From Nostoc calcicola FACHB-3891 (GTDB lineage Bacteria; Cyanobacteriota; Cyanobacteriia; Cyanobacteriales; Nostocaceae), in NCBI RefSeq assembly GCF_014697355.1, contig NZ_JACJRQ010000041.1, positions 1 through 62,228 of the forward strand: a stretch of 62,228 bases of DNA. The letters are read 5' to 3'. The position numbers and the translations under genes were made by a program. Below, piece after piece: positions 51,609 to 59,638 of the stretch (the stretch's first letter is position 1; the number at the start of each line of letters is the position of its first letter). The notes under the pieces are model-generated. The model had not been told where the DNA came from, ran no database searches, and saw nothing but the letters and a program-made list of their open reading frames with translations.

Positions 51609-51771
51609 TAGGACTTACGCAAAAACTCTCTGAAACTCTTATTTCTGGGTGCCCTCTGCATCGCGCCAGTTGCTACCCTACGAGAACGCTAAGAGCGGAC
51701 AAGTCGGGGAACCGCAAGGGCGCACTGGCTTCTCTGCGGTTCGATTTTCCATTACCTGTGCGTAAGTCCTA
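51609..51771. mobile_element. MITE with TAGGACTTACGCA ends
   Basis: A 163-bp sequence with perfect 13-bp inverted ends, TAGGACTTACGCA at 51609-51621 and TGCGTAAGTCCTA at 51759-51771. The interior has a GCGGTTCGATTTTCC-like stretch. It lies between the SDR and the first GMC gene and may interrupt an operon. Confidence 0.7.
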
Positions 51772-51805
51772 ACTTAGTTAAGCTTTATTTTGCAGATATG
51801 ATAGG

Positions 51806-53416
51806 CTAACCGTTAATATCTTCTGCAATGATTTTGTCCATACAACGTTCTGCTAAAGCTGCAATGGTAAAAGAAGGATTTGTGCAAGCTGTAGAGCCTG
51901 GAATCAGCGCACCATCAACAACATAAAGTCTAGGGTAACCATATACCCGCCCAAATGGGTCACAAGCTTTTCCCATAACGCAACCACCCAAAGGATGACC
52001 ACTTATAGCAGCAGCATTATTTTGAGATACAACAGTATTATTTTCGGGTGTTGATATCATCCCCTCTTGCGTTTTATGCCGAGGTTGTTTTCCAAAATTA
52101 TTAAGCCTCCCATCGAGAGTTGTGAAAAGACGCTCTGTCTTTTTCACAATGCGATCGTCAGCAGCTCCTGGCCACTCCAAATCAACTCTATCTGTAGAAA
52201 AATTGTATGTAAACTTACCCTTTGCACGAGGAATACCTAAACCAAGACAAGATTGTACACCGTCAGGATTATTCCCCAGTTCAAGACTCTCTACAACTAT
52301 AGGAGTTGGTCCATCAAGTTGCTCAATAACAGCACCTGCTGTTCCTCCATTACCTGTTAAAGAGCCTAAACCCGATCTAATTGTAATGTTATCTCCATTA
52401 GTTCCCCATTCTTTACCAACGAAGTTATTTAATTGAGGTAGTGAGTTTTTTGCTTTAGCTTTAACTAAAAGTTTAGAAGTTGCGACAGAACCAGCTGCTA
52501 TAAATAAATAGCGGCAGGTAAAAGTTTTCTTCCTGATAAGTTCTCCTGACTCATTAATTTCATTACAGAAAACACGGTAATTTCCTTGTCCGGGTATTTT
52601 AGCAATATCCGTAACTAAATGTAGAGTTAGAACATTTACTTTACCTGTATTTTCAGCTTCAGGAAGATAGTTGTAATCTAAACTATTTTTTGCTCCACTA
52701 TTAACACCCCACCAACATTGACCATTTATAATAGAAGGTGTTTTTGAGCCATTAATTTCCTGACGAACTACATCCCAATCTACAGCTAGATCTAGTAAAA
52801 AACTTGGTAAGCCTGCCTTGTTTGCATTCTCCATGAATAATCGGGTTTTACCATAGTAAGTTGTAGCTAAAACATCTTGTGGAATTGGTGATGGTTTTAA
52901 CATTTTTTTGACTCGAGGATAGTAAATAGAATCCAGTTCGTCATAATTAACAACAGAATAATCAAAAACCTTATAGAATATTTCACGCTTAGGTTTGTAA
53001 GTAATAGCGTTGTAAACTAATGACCCACCACCAAAACCAGCACCATTGACAACAATAATTCCTTTTTCTTGTAGTGTCTCAAAAACTCCTGTATACACAT
53101 CTACAGGATCGTTAAATACAGATTTTTTACTCAGCCAAGCAGCTCTACCGTCAGGTTTATCGAAAGTTGCAAAAGGATTTTGATTGGGTGTAATCGGCCA
53201 ACGTTTACCTCGCTCTAAAATCAACGTGTTAATACCAGCTTGCCCTAATCGTAAAGCAGCAATAGCTCCGCCAAAACCGCTACCAATTACTATTGCATCT
53301 ATATAATCATCGCTAGCACGAGTCCGATTGGGGAATGCAAATGAACCCGCTAAACCAGCAGAAAATAGTGCAGCACTCTGAATAAAGTAACGGCGCTTAA
53401 AAGGCTTATGAATCAT
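51806..53416 (-). CDS. Tat-exported GMC oxidoreductase, cholesterol-oxidase-like (1)
   Basis: A 536-residue flavoprotein. The start KRRYFIQSAALFSAGLAG is a twin-arginine-type signal. The FAD motif is AIVIGSGFGGAIAALRLGQA (about 40-59). The active-site region near the end shows HPLGGCVMGKACD and NPSFTIAALAERC, the conserved His and Asn of GMC oxidases. The order and the G-x-G-x-G-G-A motif fit the cholesterol-oxidase branch, which oxidises alcohols to ketones or aldehydes using O2. GGAG stands 8 bases before ATG 53416. There are two paralogues downstream in the window. The actual substrate is unknown. Confidence 0.83.
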   Translation of the reverse strand: MIHKPFKRRYFIQSAALFSAGLAGSFAFPNRTRASDDYIDAIVIGSGFGGAIAALRLGQAGINTLILERGKRWPITPNQNPFATFDKPDGRAAWLSKKSVFNDPVDVYTGVFETLQEKGIIVVNGAGFGGGSLVYNAITYKPKREIFYKVFDYSVVNYDELDSIYYPRVKKMLKPSPIPQDVLATTYYGKTRLFMENANKAGLPSFLLDLAVDWDVVRQEINGSKTPSIINGQCWWGVNSGAKNSLDYNYLPEAENTGKVNVLTLHLVTDIAKIPGQGNYRVFCNEINESGELIRKKTFTCRYLFIAAGSVATSKLLVKAKAKNSLPQLNNFVGKEWGTNGDNITIRSGLGSLTGNGGTAGAVIEQLDGPTPIVVESLELGNNPDGVQSCLGLGIPRAKGKFTYNFSTDRVDLEWPGAADDRIVKKTERLFTTLDGRLNNFGKQPRHKTQEGMISTPENNTVVSQNNAAAISGHPLGGCVMGKACDPFGRVYGYPRLYVVDGALIPGSTACTNPSFTIAALAERCMDKIIAEDING

Positions 53417-53520
53417 ATAATTCTCCAAAATTTGATGATGTCCAGGTTTATATAAAAGAAATTTATACTAATAAATTAATATTTTAAAATTACACTTTTT
53501 AAACTAATATTAAAGTTATC

Positions 53521-53740
53521 GAACAGAATTCAGCAATGTTTTCTGTGCGAGTAGCGGATAGCGAAGCGTTAGCGACGCAGGAGCGTCTGAATAACCGGCG
53601 TTTTTGCACCCCCACCAAATCGTAGATTTGGTGGTCTTTAATCAGTCGCTGGTCTGAATCCCCGACTGATAGCGTAGCGTTAGCGAGTCCTCGAGCGTCT
53701 TTATTCTGACTCCTGAATTCTGAATTCTGAATTCTTCTTC
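53521..53740. repeat. dispersed ~210-bp repeat, inverted diverged copy
   Basis: Reverse-orientation relative of 40711-40916 and 49046-49258: GAACAGAATTCAGCA at the left, GCGTAGCGTTAGCGAGTCCT, CACCAAATCGTAGATTTGGT and GAATTCTGAATTCTTCTTC at the right. It lies upstream of the first GMC gene. Confidence 0.65.
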
Positions 53741-54013
53741 AATTTTTCTACAGAAAAAAATATCTATTTAACATACAAATGTCAAATGTATTGATTGCTG
53801 ATAAATAAAGTGGCGATTGAATTTTAATATCTCAATTTTTTGAGAAAAAACAATCGCCTAAATGCAGGTTTTGCTTTTTGAAAAAGCAGGCTACTTGCTC
53901 ATGGTTAAACCCCCGAAACTCTGATAGTGGGAAGCCTCCGCTCAGACTTATCTTTGCAAAGCTTTGGCTCTTTTATTTTTCACATCAAGAGTTTTTATTA
54001 AGTCCTTAATTAC

Positions 54014-54730
54014 TTATCCAACTACTCCTGTTACTGTATTCATAGCTGGTTGTCGGAATCGCAATGAGGTATACCACCACCACAAACCATGTGATGCCTT
54101 CCACCATTCACCAACAGTCGCACGATCATCAAGTTTCTCAAGTTGGGGATTTTTGGGAAGAATAAAGTATATGACGTTTGAGGTTTCTTCTAATGACTGA
54201 ATCTTTAAATCAGCAGGAAATGGTATTCCCATTTCTCCTTCAAATATCGATCTTGGATCGTTAAGGAGTTTTTGACGGAAGGCTTCATTAGTCCAAGAAC
54301 GAACTATCCATAACGCTTGTAAACACTCTCTGTAAGCTCTAGCTTTGGTAGCGCCGGCAAGTCGATAGTAAAAATACCAAAAAGTATCAATGATTGGCCA
54401 CCAGCTAGAAAACTGTTCATATCTATACCAATGCTCTTCAACTGGTGGAGTTGCAGGAAGTACAAAGTAGAAAGTCTTCTCAGGTTCTTCTAAAACCTTA
54501 ACCTCTAAATTTGCGGGAAATGCGATTCCTGTTTCCCTTTCAAACACAAATTTTGGATTGGTAAGTATTTCTTGCTTGAGTGATTCATCATTCCAAATGC
54601 GGTCAATTAGCCGCGCTTGTAAAGCCTCATAATAAGGTCCAAAATTCGTGATATCTACACCTGACCAAAGCTTTCTAACTTGAGGGAAGTCAGTAGAAGT
54701 ATTTGTTAGCGAAGGATTTGTGGTTACCAT
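54014..54730 (-). CDS. tandem NHLP (nitrile-hydratase-leader-like) protein with Trp-rich segments
   Basis: A 238-residue protein of two repeated units. Domain 1 (about 36-95: LIDRIWNDESLKQEILTNPK ... FPANLEVKVLEE ... FVLPATPP) and domain 2 (about 136-195: WIVRSWTNEAFRQKLLNDPR ... FPADLKIQSLEE ... FILPKNPQ) both match the NHLP leader domain of ribosomal peptide precursors derived from nitrile hydratase alpha. Each is followed by an aromatic segment: HWYRYEQFSSWWPIIDTFWY at 100-119 and GEWWKASHGLWWWYTSLRF at 207-225. The C-terminus is TVTGVVG. It may be an unusual RiPP-like precursor or a protein-binding tandem; no maturase or GG-peptidase lies next to it. Neighbours are GMC and SDR genes. Confidence 0.72.
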   Translation of the reverse strand: MVTTNPSLTNTSTDFPQVRKLWSGVDITNFGPYYEALQARLIDRIWNDESLKQEILTNPKFVFERETGIAFPANLEVKVLEEPEKTFYFVLPATPPVEEHWYRYEQFSSWWPIIDTFWYFYYRLAGATKARAYRECLQALWIVRSWTNEAFRQKLLNDPRSIFEGEMGIPFPADLKIQSLEETSNVIYFILPKNPQLEKLDDRATVGEWWKASHGLWWWYTSLRFRQPAMNTVTGVVG

Positions 54731-54813
54731 TTTTAGGTAGTTCTTTAAACTAAAAAAAGTGGGATTGATTGGAATAGTAAAGAGAAATTAAGTCCTATTA
54801 GGTGGATTTGGTA

Positions 54814-55530
54814 TTACACTGGTTCAGCAGCTGGAACTACCAAAAGCCTGGGAATAAGGACGTTACCTGGCTGTTCTAAGATGAAACGAACACAACGAGC
54901 AATGTCTATTGGTTGCAGTACACCTCCTGAATAGATGAAATCCTTTTGCTGGTCTCCCCATTTATCGTATAAGCCTGTATCTACGGTGCCTGGGGCAATG
55001 CTTGATACACGAATGTCAGTTCCTGCAAGTTCCACGCGGAGGGAATCTGTAAAGGCCTCGATCGCAAATTTAGTACCGCAGTAAGCACCTAGTTGGGGAA
55101 CTGTCTTTAACCCAGCAATACTTGAAGTATTAATTAAAAATCCACTACCAGATTGCTTGAAGTGTCGGAGTGCTGTGTAGCCAATCCTGTAAGCAGATTC
55201 TACGTTGACTCGAACCATTTGACAGATTGCTTCGATATCGACAGCTTCAATTGGACCTACAGTCATCACGCCTGCATTGTTAAAAACTACGTCAAGTTGC
55301 CCAAAAGTTTGGATGGCAAAATCTACCAATTTTTGTGGCAATTCGGGGTCTGTAATCTCACCGGGGACGATTTTAGCATGTTGCAAATTTGACGCGAGGC
55401 GTTCAAGTTTGTCTTGCGATCGCGCTGTGAGTACTAAATTCATGCCTGCTGCGTCTAGTTCCTTGGCAACTGCTTCGCCGATACCACCACTAGCCCCGGT
55501 GATAATAGCAACTTTGTTTTGTAAACTCAT
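54814..55530 (-). CDS. short-chain dehydrogenase/reductase
   Basis: A 238-residue classical SDR. TGASGGIGEAVAKEL at 12-26, NNAGVMTVGP at about 88-97, catalytic Ser in INTSSIAGLKTV, YCGTK for Tyr-Lys and IAPGTVDTGLYDKW. AAAGGAG precedes the ATG with ideal spacing. It lies 83 bp upstream of the tandem NHLP gene on the same strand, so the two probably share a transcript. The substrate cannot be told from sequence; the group around it oxidises alcohols or carbonyls. Confidence 0.82.
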   Translation of the reverse strand: MSLQNKVAIITGASGGIGEAVAKELDAAGMNLVLTARSQDKLERLASNLQHAKIVPGEITDPELPQKLVDFAIQTFGQLDVVFNNAGVMTVGPIEAVDIEAICQMVRVNVESAYRIGYTALRHFKQSGSGFLINTSSIAGLKTVPQLGAYCGTKFAIEAFTDSLRVELAGTDIRVSSIAPGTVDTGLYDKWGDQQKDFIYSGGVLQPIDIARCVRFILEQPGNVLIPRLLVVPAAEPV

Positions 55531-56202
55531 GCACTTCTCCTTTAAGTCTGTCGATGAATATGTTAATTTGCATTTCGCCGATTCTAATCTTTTCTCCCTA
55601 ATAATCTGGATTAATAGCAGAAAAAGTGTAGTTACTTAGTACTTATTGTCTAAATAAAAATAACGAAAAGCACAATTCTTTCGCTATTGTTGTTGTTTGC
55701 AACCTTGAATTTACTTTAGTTTAGAAATTACAAAACATAATTGCAAGGGTTAAAATTTTGAACGAAGTTTGTATTCTTTCGGTTCTAGTGTCTGTCCAAC
55801 TAGTCTTTAAACTCAGTTCATTCAATCCAAAAGTATAATTTTTAAACTCCCACTGTATTGGAGAGTAATGTTTTAGCTCTGACTAGTCATTTGATAGACA
55901 ATAGTGTAGAGACAAAAATTAAAGTAGCTGATTATAAAATTAATAAAATTACTACCAGAATCTGCTGGTAATTATAATGAAATATACGTTTGAAGATTAG
56001 TGTATTAATTTTTGAATATAAGCCTATTCCAAACTTACATAAGATGTTTTTTATAAAAAAATCCTAATTTATTGAGTTTATATTTTGACAATACTGCGGA
56101 CAATACGATGATTGTTTGTTCTAATTAGCACCTTAATAGGTTGATGGCTTTCTTGTCGATTCCCTCAACTCAAAATTGTCCGAAGTATTAATTTGGATAA
56201 GT
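55531..56202. other. gene-free AT-rich region
   Basis: 670 bp, strongly AT-rich, with no frame of interest. It likely carries the promoter for the SDR-NHLP pair at its left end. No repeats were recognised. Confidence 0.45.
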
Positions 56203-57243
56203 CTATCTTTCTTGTAAAGATGATCCTTTCGGCTTGGGTCGGATGTCTAATCCTGGCACGCCAATATCTAGACGGAATATTCCTCCATAACCGTCTTCTG
56301 CTTTTATGCCGCCAGTCACGAATAACTGGTCGAGCTTCGGGCCTGCAAAAGCACAATTACTACTGGTGAGATTACCAGTTGAATATCGACGGATCAGCTT
56401 GCCCTCAGGATTGAGAACCTCCACTTGACCCATACCATAGTGAGCCACGTAGAGGTTCCCCATTGCATCTTGACATATCCCGTCGGGCTGATTGTCGATT
56501 TGCTCTCCCTGTTTGACAGGAAGTTCAGCAAATACTTTCGGTGGACTCACTTTTCCTGGTGAAAGTACGTTATATACTAAAATTTGATTCTTATTGCTTT
56601 CGCTAACAAAGAGCCGTTTCCGATCTGGAGCCAAGTGGATGCCATTGGCAAAAGCTAATCCGGTAGCAACTAAGTTAATTTTACCTTTAGAATCTACGTA
56701 GTAGATAGCACCATTTGGAGTTTCAGAGTTTGATTTGCCGGAGTCAGTGAAGTAAAAACTTCCTTCTTGTGAATCAATAGTAATGTCATTCGGATACTGC
56801 AAGGGATTGCCATTAAATTCCTTGGCAATCACTTTTAGCAGCTTACCATTGGTATCTAACTGCAATACGGAGTTTTGGGCAGCGACAATATGAGTCCCAT
56901 CTGGCATGGTCTTGTGGCCATTCGCGCCTGGGACAGTAGCCCAGATTTTAGTAAATCCTTCAGGAGTTAAAACTGTGATTGTCCCGGCTTTGGTTTGGGA
57001 GAAGTAGAGGTTACTGGCACTATCTAAGACAATTCCCTCCGAGTATTTGTCACTTTGTATAACCTTTATTGGTGAAATGATGTATGCTGGCGGCAGTATT
57101 ACTTCAGGACTAGCAGCTACAGCTGTATCTGCAAGGTGTGTTTTCTTTGCAAAGGTGGATATGGCGTCTGTGGTGGGATAACGGCAAGAAGCCAGCAGCA
57201 AAATTTGTACACAGTTCAAAACAATCAAAGAAAATTTAGCCAT
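56203..57243 (-). CDS. SMP-30/gluconolactonase-like lipoprotein
   Basis: A 346-residue exported protein. The N-terminus AKFSLIVLNCVQILLLASC is a lipoprotein signal with lipobox L-L-A-S-C, so Cys20 would be lipidated. The rest is a six-bladed beta-propeller of the SMP-30/gluconolactonase/LRE family: SEGIVLDSASNLYFSQ (first metal-ligand Glu), YPNDITIDSQEGSFYFTDSG (Asn), FANGIHLAPDRKRLFVSE, QPDGICQDAMGNLYVAHYG (Asp). It should hydrolyse a lactone or related ester at the cell envelope. GAGG lies before the ATG. In the same region as the exported GMC oxidases, whose products might be lactones. Confidence 0.8.
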   Translation of the reverse strand: MAKFSLIVLNCVQILLLASCRYPTTDAISTFAKKTHLADTAVAASPEVILPPAYIISPIKVIQSDKYSEGIVLDSASNLYFSQTKAGTITVLTPEGFTKIWATVPGANGHKTMPDGTHIVAAQNSVLQLDTNGKLLKVIAKEFNGNPLQYPNDITIDSQEGSFYFTDSGKSNSETPNGAIYYVDSKGKINLVATGLAFANGIHLAPDRKRLFVSESNKNQILVYNVLSPGKVSPPKVFAELPVKQGEQIDNQPDGICQDAMGNLYVAHYGMGQVEVLNPEGKLIRRYSTGNLTSSNCAFAGPKLDQLFVTGGIKAEDGYGGIFRLDIGVPGLDIRPKPKGSSLQER

Positions 57244-57399
57244 AATAGAAAAACCTCTTTTTGTAGTATTGGTTTTCTGAAATATATAAGTGCTTAAAGT
57301 TAGACGTTTTGGCTATTATTTTAGCTACATATTCTTGTATAAAAAATGATTTTTTTTATGGAAATAGCATTTTATATTTATGCCATTTGAATCTTTGTG

Positions 57400-57862
57400 T
57401 GGGTTCTCATTGGCAATTTCTGCACCTTTGGGATGGATAATGCGATCGCCACTGAAGCCGCCTCCAGTAATAGCAGTTACAACTAACCTTGTAAGCTTGG
57501 TAGTAGTGGAAAACTGATTAGCTTCTAGCTTTGCCATATTAGCTTCCAAATTGTCTACACGACCTTGTAAAGTTGCTAGTTCGATCGCAACCTCTTCTCG
57601 CAGTTGTTGCAACGTTAATAAGTCTTCGCGGGTTATATCAAGTCAGGTTAATCACTTATGATTAACGCATCTGTGCAAAAACCCCAAAAGCCTCTTTCCC
57701 CCTGCCCCCAGCTAAGAGCTCCCCTACCATCTAAATGATAAGTCTTTAACCGGACACGATATAACTCTTGTACTCGCTCAAGTGCTGCTTTGATTCCAGC
57801 AGCAAACTCATAACAGGTCATAGTTGTATGGCCTCGGTAAGTGCCATCAAGATAGCCTATGA
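57400..57862 (-). pseudogene. SLH porin relic, split by a MITE
   Basis: On the minus strand the sequence starts abruptly with GYLDGTYRGHTTMTCYEFAA, the second half of an SLH domain as in the intact porin at 7726-9507. It continues to ERVQEL, is interrupted by the MITE at 57635-57762, resumes with TREDLLTLQQLREEVAIELA, a coiled coil and ANQFSTTTKLTR, and fades after about 57400. The signal peptide, first SLH half and the whole barrel are lost. Its left (5') end is joined directly to the 3' end of the GMC gene at about 57862. Confidence 0.82.
57635..57762. mobile_element. MITE, ATATC-GTCCGGTTAA family, copy C
   Basis: A 128-bp element with ends ATATCAAGTCAGGTTAATCA and TTAACCGGACACGATAT, nearly identical in its interior to 36503-36629. 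It is inserted within the porin relic. Both flanks are readable as porin protein, which fixes the element limits well. Confidence 0.8.
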
Positions 57863-59418
57863 ATATCTTCCGCAATGATTTTCTGCATACAGCGTTCTGC
57901 TATAGCTGCAATAGTGAATGAAGGATTTGTACATGCAGTAGGGCCAGGAATCAGCGCGCCATCAACAACATACAAACCTTGATAATTCAATACCCGACCG
58001 TATTGATCGCACACTTTACCCATGACAGCGCCTCCTAAGGGATGGGCACAGATAGAGGCATTAATGTCTGTTGTCGGTGTTATGGTAGGGGTGGTAATAG
58101 AACCATCAAGACTTGTGTAAGTAACCTTTGCAGCTAATAAACCATCTCTATTTTCTTGTTCAGGCCAGTGTAACTTGACATTATCTGTAGAGCGATCGTA
58201 GGTGAAAAATCCTTTTGGTTTTGTCATAGCCAAAGTCAAACACCTTTGTGTTCCTGGACCACCAGACCAATCTTCCAGATTCATCAGACTAATCGGATTT
58301 TGAGTATTATTAATGTTTTCCACAACTGCACCTGACGGTCCCCCTTTACCAATCACAGGCTTTGGTAAATTTGAACGTTGGGCAACCATATCTCCATTAT
58401 TATTCCAATTTTGTCCGACACTAGGTTTTAACCTAGATAATGTGCCTTTTTCTTTAGCCTTGAGCAAAAGTTTAGAAGTTCCTATTGAACCAGCTGCTAA
58501 AAACAAATAGCGACAGGTAAAAGATTTTGACTGAATCAATTCTCCTCGTTCATTAATTTCATGACATTTAACTCGATAGCCACGTCGCGGTAATTCAGAA
58601 ATTTCTGTCACTATATGTAAGGGTAAAACCTTTACTAATCCAGTTTGTTCTGCTTGAAGTAAGTAATTGCGATCTAGGCTATTTTTTGCTCCACTATTAA
58701 TACCAAACCAATGTTCGCCATTAATAGCGGAAGCAATTTTTTCTCCTGTGATTTCTTGACGAACTATATCCCAATCAACAGCTAAATCTAATAAACGAGT
58801 AGGAAAACCTGCTTTCTTTCCGTTTTTCAGTAAAAATCGTGTTGTCTCATAATAATCAGTCTTTAAAATGTCATCTGGCATTGGTGCTGCCTTTAACATT
58901 GAACGAACCCGAGGATAGTAAATTTCATCCATTTCCTTGTAGCTAATTGAACGAGGAAAAGTTCGATAAAATAACTCTTTATTGGGTTGGTAAATAATCG
59001 CATTGTAAACTAAAGAACCACCTCCAACGCCAGCACCAGCTAAAACAGTAATGCCATCTTCATTTAAAGTCTCTAAAACTCCTGTATACACATCTACAGA
59101 CTGACCAAATAAATTTGTTGAACTTAGCCAAGCACTTCGACCATCAGGATTACGGAAATTAGCAAAAGTGTTTCCATCAGAACGAATATTCCAACGACGA
59201 CCTCGCTCTAATACTAATGTTTGAATACCAGCTTGAGCTAAACGTAGAGATGCAATAGAACCACCAAAGCCACTACCTATAATTAATGCTTCTACATCTT
59301 CATAATTACTAGTAGCGCTAGTTCGATAAATAGGAGTTCCTACTGAAAGTGCTAAACCAGTACCGAAAAGGGCAGCACTTTGAATAAAACGACGACGACG
59401 ATACAAATTATTAATCAT
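57847..59418 (-). CDS. Tat-exported GMC oxidoreductase, cholesterol-oxidase-like (2)
   Basis: A 523-residue paralogue from ATG 59418 (AAGGT just before). Tat-type start LYRRRRFIQSAALFGTGLAL, FAD motif LIIGSGFGGSIASLRLAQAG, DPFG-type region CDQYGRVLNYQGLYVVDGAL, active-site HPLGGAVMGKVCD and NPSFTIAAIAERC. The frame could be extended 27 codons upstream, but that part is not signal-like. The last codons (after AEDI) come from the fused porin relic: paralogue 1 ends AEDING, here it ends AEDIHRLS. The gene is otherwise intact, so function is probably kept. Confidence 0.82.
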   Translation of the reverse strand: MINNLYRRRRFIQSAALFGTGLALSVGTPIYRTSATSNYEDVEALIIGSGFGGSIASLRLAQAGIQTLVLERGRRWNIRSDGNTFANFRNPDGRSAWLSSTNLFGQSVDVYTGVLETLNEDGITVLAGAGVGGGSLVYNAIIYQPNKELFYRTFPRSISYKEMDEIYYPRVRSMLKAAPMPDDILKTDYYETTRFLLKNGKKAGFPTRLLDLAVDWDIVRQEITGEKIASAINGEHWFGINSGAKNSLDRNYLLQAEQTGLVKVLPLHIVTEISELPRRGYRVKCHEINERGELIQSKSFTCRYLFLAAGSIGTSKLLLKAKEKGTLSRLKPSVGQNWNNNGDMVAQRSNLPKPVIGKGGPSGAVVENINNTQNPISLMNLEDWSGGPGTQRCLTLAMTKPKGFFTYDRSTDNVKLHWPEQENRDGLLAAKVTYTSLDGSITTPTITPTTDINASICAHPLGGAVMGKVCDQYGRVLNYQGLYVVDGALIPGPTACTNPSFTIAAIAERCMQKIIAEDIHRLS

Positions 59419-59638
59419 ATACCTTAACTCGAAAATCCGAATTATTTGATTGGACTCATTGACGTATTTATAAAACAGAAAACTTATATTTAATACCAAT
59501 TATTGAGCTTTAAGCTATCAGATATTAAATATTTTTTGAAGCCAGTATCAATGACATGATGAGGCTTTTTATTTCAAAATAAACAGCAATAAACTGTATT
59601 TTTACTCCTGAAATATATTCAGCTGATAAACGAAGTAT

